From Entoloma clypeatum (taxonomy: Eukaryota > Basidiomycota > Agaricomycetes > Agaricales > Entolomataceae): a stretch of DNA of 64,000 nt. Position numbers and translations under genes: made by a program. The notes under the pieces are model-generated. The model was not told the origin of the DNA, did no database searches, and was given only the letters and a program-made list of their open reading frames with translations. Below are positions 56,700 through 64,000 of the stretch, piece after piece. The stretch is from the NCBI GenBank assembly GCA_963565915.1, contig OY751492.1, positions 4,898,001 through 4,962,000 of the forward strand. Direction: 5' to 3'. Numbering within the stretch: position 1 is the first letter of the stretch; every line of letters begins with the position of its first letter.

Positions 56700-57028
56700 C
56701 GAGAGGCTCCGACGCCGCAGCGGAGAAGGTTGAACAACTGACGACAAGTCGGGTTGTTGTTGGAGGCGAAGCGCCGTCCAACGAGAGGAAGGAAAGAACG
56801 ATGAACAACCGACGACACGTCGATTGTTGAGGAGGCGTAAAGCGCCATCCGAGTCCAAGCGCGAGAGGCTCTGACGTCGCAGCGGAGAAGGTTGAACAAC
56901 CGACAACAAGTCGGGTCGTTGTTGGAGGCGAAGCGCCGTCCAACGAGGAGGAAGGAAAGAACGATGAACAACCGACGACACGTCGAATTGTTGAGGAGGC
57001 GTAAAGCGCCATCCGAGTCCAAACAAAA
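56700..57028. repeat. Tandem duplication in the divergent promoter region
   Basis: Two units of about 168 bp (56701-56868 and 56869-57028). Each has GAGAGGCTC-TGACG-TCGCAGCGG, GTTGTTGGAGGCGAAGCGCC, an ACGACACGTCG near-palindrome and GAGGCGTAAAGCGCCATCCG. It lies between the start of the 745-residue gene (-) and that of deaminase 2 (+). Frames through it in all phases are artefacts of the duplication. Confidence 0.85.
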
Positions 57029-57445
57029 AGAAAGAAGTTGAACTTACTACTGGTGACTAGTACTTCGTTGTGAGCGAGTCACTTTCTGTGAGTGTGACCT
57101 GCGCCGAGTGTTATGTCCGAGTCACATATTGTGCCAAAGGAATGACCGCGTTGACGTTCAACGTTCAACACCTTGAGACATGACGAACCTACACTGCGAG
57201 TCCTTTGTCTCTCCATATGATGTACCCAATACCCCTCTAATTAGAGTCCGTCTCCCTATAGTATTGTCATGAGTCCGAGTCAGGCCCTCATGCATCATGG
57301 ATCGCGGCGTCGCCATTTGGAACCCCGAGTCTCTGAGGTTGTGCCACGTTTAATCACATGCCAGCGTTGCTTGACTGACTCGGATTGACCTCCGATCTCA
57401 ATTCTGGTCCATAGTACAGCCAAGATTGCAGCTACTTCCCCCCCG

Positions 57446-59928
57446 ATGGCACAGACTAATGTCGTGGAGATGGACCAAGTTCAAGTTACAGTCCCCCCAG
57501 CTCCGAAAGTCACGGTCAGCATGCAAGATCTCGAAACCAGATACGGGAACTTAGGGCAAGAAGAACTCCTTCAACTATTCCGCCACCTGTCTCTTCTCCT
57601 CACTCTTCTATCCGCTATCTGCCATGGTGGTCATCCTTCGTTTAATTCCCAGGAAGCCGTGAAGGAGAGATCGGCTCGATTGATGAATCGGAGGCCGCGG
57701 CGAGTCGTGGATGCCGCCGTTACCCTCCTTGTGCGGAACAAAGAGGTTATAGCGGGGATGTCATACGACCAGGAAAAAGATGAGGAACAGGCGCCCTCGA
57801 GTTTTCTTGCCCTCAAGAACAATGATTGTGATACTCGAGCTCCCGACTATACAGATGCTCCCAACCTGGAAGGCGAAGGGGTGCCACCATATGAGACAGA
57901 CCGAGGAGCACTACGCGTTGCCGCCATTGCCAACCCATCGGGGAAAAATAAACCGAACGAGAGCCCCGCTGCTCCTGCGAAGAAAGAGGATTTGGGTGAC
58001 GCTCTCAGCAGCTTCCCAACCCTTTGTAAACCAGGAAAGAGTTACTGGCCCACTTTGAGAAATTCGAATGTGTTTCAGTGAGTTATCAACAATTCACTCT
58101 ACGTCTCTGAGGCTTGTTGGCGAATTATTATATAGATTAAGAGACACACGTAAATTATCATGGGAAGACCACGCCGCGACTCTCTGCGACTATTTGAACA
58201 CATATATCAATGTCAATCGTGGCGCAGAGCGAGATGCAATGTCCATTCAGTTTTTCAAGTACCTCATCCTTGCCTGCCATCAGAAAATGCATCAGCGGAC
58301 TCAACATTGGGTTACTCATGGGCAGCTATACGAGTTCCACCGGATTATACGGGATATATCTGTCAAACGCCGCGACCCTTATTCTCCTTCGGTCACAGAT
58401 ACAAGACTTGCAAGAAACCTTCGCGCCATGCGAAGCAGTGGCATGGTGGAAGTACTCTCAATAATCGCTGATGCGTCATTGGGTCTGAACCAGATAAAGT
58501 CGTCATCATTGTCTTCCTCAACCAAGTTCTCAAAGTTGCTCTTCGCCGCTAACGAGGGCCCGTCCGAGGAGAAGCCGGGCTACATTCTATGGAATGAAAA
58601 CCTCTACTTCGAATTTCATTTGTTACTCATTTCCGTCACGATGGCTTATATATATTGTCTTAAACAACTGGCTGAACAATACCGGCACAACAAACAGGAT
58701 ACAGTGAACAAACATGTTCTCCAAATCGTGGACCTCGCTCGCCTCCTCTCATCTCTTGTAGAATCCGACGCATTCCTGACGCATCTGATGTTCCTGCAAC
58801 GGGTGCACCTACTTGTGCCGCCAAAGTACGAGCAGAAGGAATTGCACGGCACATTCATCAAGGGCATGACGGATACATTGGATATATTCTACCTTGCCGG
58901 GGGCGAGGACAAGTCGCCATCAGTCGAGGGGCAAGAGGACAAACAGGACGATGAAGAACCTGGAGACATCGATGATTCCTCGGAGGAGATGTTGGAGGGC
59001 GCAGTCGTTGACTCATTGTACCCTGAGGTGGTTCAGAGCCGATTCAAACTTCTCATTGGTTACTTGGGGGCGAAGCGTGTCTTGGAGAATCACTCTTACA
59101 AAGTGGGACGTCGGATCCAGATCACACTTTTGGAGATGCAACTGTCATTATTCGCCCAGCCGTCATGGCAGAAACTCAAGTGCCTCATGCAGGATGCTGT
59201 TGACAAGCATGGGCAGAAAAAATTAGACCTTTCATGCCGCCAAGATGTCTCTGGGGAACCCAATGCGGGCAGGAAAGCTAGGGTCTCGTTCTTCGAATAC
59301 ATCGAAGATATCATCCAATTCACTCGTGACGTCAAGCTATACCGCAGGTTCTTATCCATCCTGAAGAACGAGAACTCCGACTTCATCACGCATTATGTCT
59401 CACTTCATTGTGAATCAATCTTGGCAGCTCTTGCGCGCCTCTCCCAAGAACCTGACAAAATATTGCCCGACGAACTTGCTCAGATTTTGAAGGTATGTTT
59501 GACTGGCCGTTTTCATCACAAAGTATTTGTTGATTTGTTTCCTACAGTCACTCGATCCTCGCGATGTAGGGGTCTCGAAACTTTGCTGCCCTTCATGCTG
59601 GGAGTTCATGAATGTTTTGCGCAATGAGTTCATTAGCCTGTCAGAGGGATACCAAATCCCTGGTCGCCATTTCACTCTATATCCCGTCCAACTACCAGCT
59701 TGGCTTCCCAAACATATTTTGTATCAGATGATTTACCGATTCGAGGTTTACGTGGCAGAAGCAATCTGGAACGTCGAACAAAAGAGGATTGGGCCGCCAA
59801 TCGCACGCCACTCGCGTGGAGATTCCCTCGAGAGCAACCCCTCCAACTATGGCAGCGAATCCAGCAATGACAGCTACACAAGTATGACATACTCCGTTTG
59901 GTGCTCTCCAAAGACGGTCGCCGCATGA
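57446..59928 (+). CDS. OTT_1508-like deaminase family protein 2
   Basis: Starts MAQTNVVEMDQVQVTV. The first coding part runs to about 58025, the second from about 58079 to 59492, the last from 59548 to 59928. Helical N-terminal blocks (LFRHLSLLLTLLSAICHGGH; FFKYLILACHQKMHQRTQHW) match deaminase 1 in order and spacing. The deaminase signature is HCES in YVSLHCESILAALA, then GVSKLCCPSCWEFMNVL after the last intron (59493-59547). The junction near 58025-58079 does not splice in phase with any donor I can find, so an unseen small exon or a one-base error is likely. Sequence likeness to deaminase 1 is clear only in blocks, so the duplication is old. Confidence 0.78.
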
Positions 59929-60182
59929 GACGTGATGAGTTTCGATGTACCGGGTTGATCACAATTTCCGCCGCCCTCCACTATCTATGTAACATGAAAT
60001 CATTATGAACTTCGCTTGTTGTGTTCGAAATCTGGAGAGAGCTCGAAGTCGACTATTACAGAGTGCTATGTAGATTGAGATGTTTGAGTGGCTGTGCCAG
60101 TGTGCTTATGAATCGGTCCATACACTGGCAAGTTCCTTCAACGCCCTCCCCCACCATACGCTCAACTCGACTATTCGTCGTA

Positions 60183-61400
60183 CGATCTTTCAACGCCATC
60201 CCGCTACCCGATTGTATGGCTAGGTAAGGTTATTTATGGTAATCTTAGTGTGGGCAATAACTTGAACTAACCCAGAACGGATGGTGCACAAACTTCAAGT
60301 TGAAGACCTGTACCGAGCTGGTCTCTTCTCTAGATCATGATTGGTAGACATATTCTGTCTTCCAAACGGCTTGACCTGGTGTCGGTCGTTCCCGCCTCGC
60401 TCAAGCAGGCTTGGGATAACCAACTCGGATTAGTGGTAGACATTCTGTCTTCCAAACGGCTTGACCTGGTGTCGGTCGTTCCCGGCGCTCCCGCCTCGCT
60501 ACGCTTGCTTCTCTGGATTATTGGTAGACATATTCTGTCTTCCTAACGGCTTGACCGGGTGTCGGCTGTTCCCGCCTCGCTGCGGGCTTGGGATAACCGA
60601 TTAGTGGTAGACATATTCTGTCTACCAAACGGCTTGACCTGGTGTCGGTTGTTCTCGCTCTTCCCGCTCACGTCGCATCGCTCAAGAGCCAAGATCCGTA
60701 GCCACGGTATCCTTCCACTGGATCAAAGGCTTGCGTTGTTCCCGCCTCGTGATGGTGTGATCCATACGACCTGCAGCCCTAGCTTGGCTGGTCTCTTCTC
60801 TGGATTATTGGTAGACATATTCTGTCTACCTAACGGCTTGACCTGGTGTCGGCTGTTCCCGCTCTTCCCGCTCACATAGCATCGCTCGGGAGCCAAGATT
60901 CGTAACCACGGTTTTCGCATTGCACTTCCACTGGATCAAAGGCTTGCTGTTGTTCCCGCCTCGCTGCGGGCTTGGGATAACCGATTAGTGGTAGACATAT
61001 TCTGTCTTCCAAATGGCTGTACCTGGTGTCAGTCGTTCCCGCTCCCGCCTCGCTACGGGCTTGGGATAACCCCGGGCCCGAGCCGGTCTCTGCTCGGGAT
61101 TAATGGAAGACATATTTTGTCTTCCAAACGGTTCGACCTGGCGTCGGTTGTTCCCGCTCTTCCTGCTCGCGTCGCATCGCTCGGGAGCCAAGATCCGCAG
61201 CCACGGTTTTCGCATTGTACGCTATCCTTCCACTGGATCAAAGGTAGACATTCCGTCTTCCCAACGATTACCTAGTATCGGTCGTTCCTCGCTACGGGCT
61301 TGGGATAACCCTCAACCGTTCTCTGCTGGATTAATGGTAGACATTCTGTCTTCCAAACGGGCTGGCCTGGCGTCGGTCGTTGCACCTAGAACCAATAGTC
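60183..61400 (+). repeat. Repeat R, right copy with a satellite-like array
   Basis: 60183-60260 is the inverse of 50563-50625. From 60340 a module recurs roughly ten times at irregular spacing (60-250 bp): GGTAGACATATTCTGTCTTCC, AAACGGCTTGACCTGGTGTCGG and TCGTTCCCGCCTCGCTACGGG. A longer sub-block, GGAGCCAAGATCCG-CAGCCACGG with TTCCACTGGATCAAAGG, is repeated near 60680, 60890 and 61190. Frames through it are not genes. Confidence 0.85.
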
Positions 61401-61799
61401 TCAACGATTTTTCCGCTTTCTGGACCCACCGTCCACACCAGCCCGTCGCCCAAGATTGGCCATTCTCTGGTCTCACAGGCTATTGCCGCCCGACCCGACA
61501 CTTTGTAGTACCCGAGGTTTGTTCATTGCTTGGCTCAAAGCACCTCAGCAGAACTTAGACGTATCTGCAGACATGTTCCTCTCGCCAGCAGCCATCACGT
61601 ACCTATCCTTGGGCATTTCAACTATCTCTGGGCCCCCGGAGATCTCGTCATACACCACAAATGACTCATGATGATGGTCGCTCCTCCTCTGTGAGTCAGG
61701 GCTCGTCCTTTTGTTCACGTGTTTCAATGAGGCGCTTACCTGCCGGACTCGCAGTCGATCATTCCTCTCCTGTGCCATACGTGATCAGCACCTTATACA
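61401..61799. other. 5' flank of the Plavaka gene
   Basis: No repeat module after about 61400. Small frames (61456-61671 and 61661-61933) carry no motif. It probably holds the transposase promoter and perhaps the left terminus of the Plavaka element, which I could not define. Confidence 0.4.
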
Positions 61800-64000
61800 A
61801 TGGACTTGCCGCCAGCTTGGTCTCAAGCTTGCATCTGTGGACGGATATTTTTCGTACCTCAAGCATATACGCACCACAAGCACAGTTGCTCAAAATCGAA
61901 GAAACGGCTGTCCTGGGCTCTGGGAAAGGCTAAAGAGGCCTGGAAGGCGAACAAGCGTCGTAAAATGGAAGAACAAGAGCCTTCGAGTGCTGTGGCTGTC
62001 GAACCATTGCCTTTGGATGGCACATTGCCTGGTGTTCATGAACAGGTTCGCGTTCTCGTCTCGCCACCGCCATCGCTTACTGAGAGTGTGTTTTATTCAG
62101 GCTGCTGAGACTCCCGTTGACTGCGATGATCTTCATCAATGCATAGCGGAGCGGAGGACGCGCCGGGAACATCGCCAATTGCCGAAGCGCTATCGAGATA
62201 TAGCACCTGAACCTCCAGCCTCACTTCCTCCTGTATCTCTGCAGGTCATGTCAGATTGTGCTCAAGCAGAGCCAGATGCACCTCAACTCCTATCTCAGAA
62301 ATGCCCGGCGCCTGCAACTCTGGCCAGAAAATCCCTTCAATCCGCGCGCAACATATTTGGACTTTTCCGACAATACTACTCGACTCGGTTCCCAGAACAC
62401 GATCCCGTCGACAACATTACACCCAACGACTTGATAGACGCATCTCCGGACCAGTCTTCCCCACCTCTGGCCCGCGACTTCCACCCGTATCCGAACCAAT
62501 CGTCGTTTCTGCTAGGAGAATGGTATTGGAATGACGGTGAAAAGAAATCGCAGTCCAGCTTCCAGAATCTCCTCAAAATAGTTGGACATCCTGCCTTTCG
62601 CCCGGAGGAAGTTGCAGGCCTGAACTGGCGACTTATCAATGCCCAGCTGAGTGGAGAGCGCTGTGAGGGCTTGAATGAGGAGGATGGTTGGGAGGACGAA
62701 CAAGATAGGAGACCCGGAGGCTGGATTAAAACCCCAATCAAAATCAATGTTCCTTTTCATAAACGAACGTTGCGCCCAGGTCAAAAAGAGTTCGATGCAG
62801 GCGTTCTACATCATCGCAAGTTGACGTCCGTGATCAGGGAGAAAATTACCCGACCCTCCGTCCACCCCCACCTCCATTTCGAACCTTACGAATTATTCTG
62901 GCAAACGGATGATGCTGCTCAACCAGTTCGGGTTCATGGCGAGCTCTACACATCAGAGGCGTTCGTCAAGGCTCATCGCGAGCTCCAGGATTCTCCTCAA
63001 GAACCAGGATGCGACCTTTCCAGGGTTGTCATTGGTCTCATGTTCGCCTCTGACGGCACCCAGCTCACGTCTTTCAGCACCGCCAAATTGTGGCCTGTTT
63101 ATCTCATGATAGGGAATGAGTCGAAAGATCGAAGGTCGAAACCTTCTTGTCATGCATTCGAACATATCGCTTACCTGGAAACGGTGCGCAAAATCTCTTA
63201 TCCTGATGCTATTTGGACTTAAATCTTGTTCAATGATAGCTCCCCGATGCCTTTACAGCCTTCGCGGCGGAGAATATTGGCAAGGGACCTAATTCGACGT
63301 TTATGGGGCATTGTCATCGAGAAATGTACCATGCTCAGTGGTCAATCATCCTCGACGATGAATTTCTGGAAACATACAGGCATGGAATGGTGGTCAAATG
63401 TTGTGATGGTATTTGGCGCCGTTTCTACCCACGTGTATTCACATATTCTGCAGATTACAAGGAGAAGTAAGTTCTTGCCACATCACTAGAATTTCAAACA
63501 CTCAAAATAGATATCTCAGAATAATTATCGTCTGCATCCGCAATCTTGGTCGCTGCCCTTGCCCTCGGTGTCTTATACCGATGGATCGCGTGCCTAATAT
63601 GGGAATGCGCCGGGACATGGCGCAACGTTTATCTCTTGCCCGTATCGATGACGTGAAGCGTCGTAGTCGTGTCGAGGCTGCGCGAGACGTCATATATGGG
63701 GGGGGCTACACCGTTGTTAGCACGGGTGTAGAGAATCTCCTAAAAGCGGATTCTTTGGTCCCAACGGCAGTGAGTATGCCTGTTTTACTATGCGTCTGGT
63801 GTTAATATTCCACTGTGCTAGAATGCGTTTTCGGATAAGCTATCGCCGCTCAACTTCAACATGTTTGAGATGGTAGTAGTAGACCTAATGCATGAAGTTG
63901 AGCTCGGTGTATGGAAGGCAGTGTTCATCCACCTGCTACGCCTTCTGGACTGCGAAAATGAAAACATGAAACATGAATTGGATCGACGGTGGGGATTAGA
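61800..64000 (+). CDS. Plavaka-type transposase, 5' part (runs off the window)
   Basis: Exons 61800-62045, 62101-63183, 63240-63466, about 63520-63769 and 63822 onward. N-terminal finger CICGRIFFVPQAYTHHKHSC is followed by basic KSKKRLSWALGKAKEAW. Family blocks: LLGEWYWNDGEKKSQ, LIGLMFASDGTQLTSFSTAKLW in part, GNESKDRRSKPSCHAFEHIA, ETLPDAFTAFAAENIGKG (across the intron at 63184-63239), GHCHREMYHAQWSIILDDEF, RRFYPRVFTYSADYKEK, CIRNLGRCPCPRCLIPMDRV and VVDLMHEVELGVWKAVF. This is the Plavaka group of the CACTA superfamily. No frameshift or premature stop is needed in the visible part, so the copy may be intact; the C-terminal half lies beyond 64000. Confidence 0.88.

Noticed and set aside
56540..57026. 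Cys/Arg/Leu-rich frames of 113-160 codons on the minus strand
   Set aside because: They read through the duplicated 168-bp block in every phase; the duplication explains their internal repetition.
1..64000. Classical repeat-induced point mutation (CpA to TpA)
   Set aside because: LTR changes and most premature stops fall at CpG, and TAA/TAG stops are not enriched; CpG deamination explains the pattern better.

Overview
This window looks like a transposon-packed stretch of an Agaricomycete (mushroom-forming basidiomycete) genome. The evidence is eukaryotic genes with many short (about 45-65 nt) GT-AG introns, and families typical of that group: KDZ, Plavaka and Tnp2 transposases, chromodomain Gypsy and Copia retrotransposons, DUF6589 and DUF6698 proteins, and OTT_1508-like deaminases. 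I do not assign a species. No rRNA, CRISPR array or telomeric array is visible.

Layout. 1-6.1 kb: AT-rich, gene-poor, with a tRNA-like SINE fragment, a decayed LTR, and two arms of a long inverted repeat. 6.1-29.4 kb: one nested structure. The outer layer is an old element with about 242-bp inverted terminal repeats (6114-6355 and 29144-29385) and two convergent genes, a RecQ-family helicase (+) and a DUF6589 protein (-). A 6.6-kb chromodomain Gypsy element (8962-15565, 5-bp TSD CGTCG) split the helicase gene. A 10.1-kb KDZ/Zisupton-type DNA transposon (17030-27147, 670-bp TIRs, 8-bp TSD GTGGCGAA) split the DUF6589 gene. Removing both insertions leaves an outer element of about 6.5 kb. The KDZ element carries its transposase and two further spliced genes. 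29.4-33 kb: another inverted-repeat copy, a TTGGGC minisatellite and a scrambled Copia relic. 33.2-35.5 kb: two 278-bp MITEs in opposite orientation, then a G-protein alpha gene with lesions in its nucleotide-binding motifs. 36.5-40.1 kb: a Tnp2 (CACTA-like) transposase gene with one in-frame stop. 40.7-45.3 kb: a 5'-truncated Copia element. 45.4-46.1 kb: a 170-bp tandem repeat. 46.5-50.2 kb: a DUF6698 gene, two small cysteine-rich genes and an Atg22 remnant. 50.4-61.4 kb: two OTT_1508-like deaminase genes flank an uncharacterised 745-residue protein, with repeats in opposite orientation on either side. 61.8 kb-end: an apparently intact Plavaka transposase gene cut off by the window edge.

How it fits together. 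The first half is a layered insertion record whose order can be read from target duplications. Most in-frame stops I could place in decayed genes are TGA where the protein frame suggests arginine CGA. One is directly paired with an intact CGA copy in this window, and the Gypsy LTR differences are mostly CpG to TpG/CpA. This fits deamination of methylated CpG in silenced repeats. The deaminase cluster at 51-60 kb has no such stops that I could see and looks like a maintained accessory locus.
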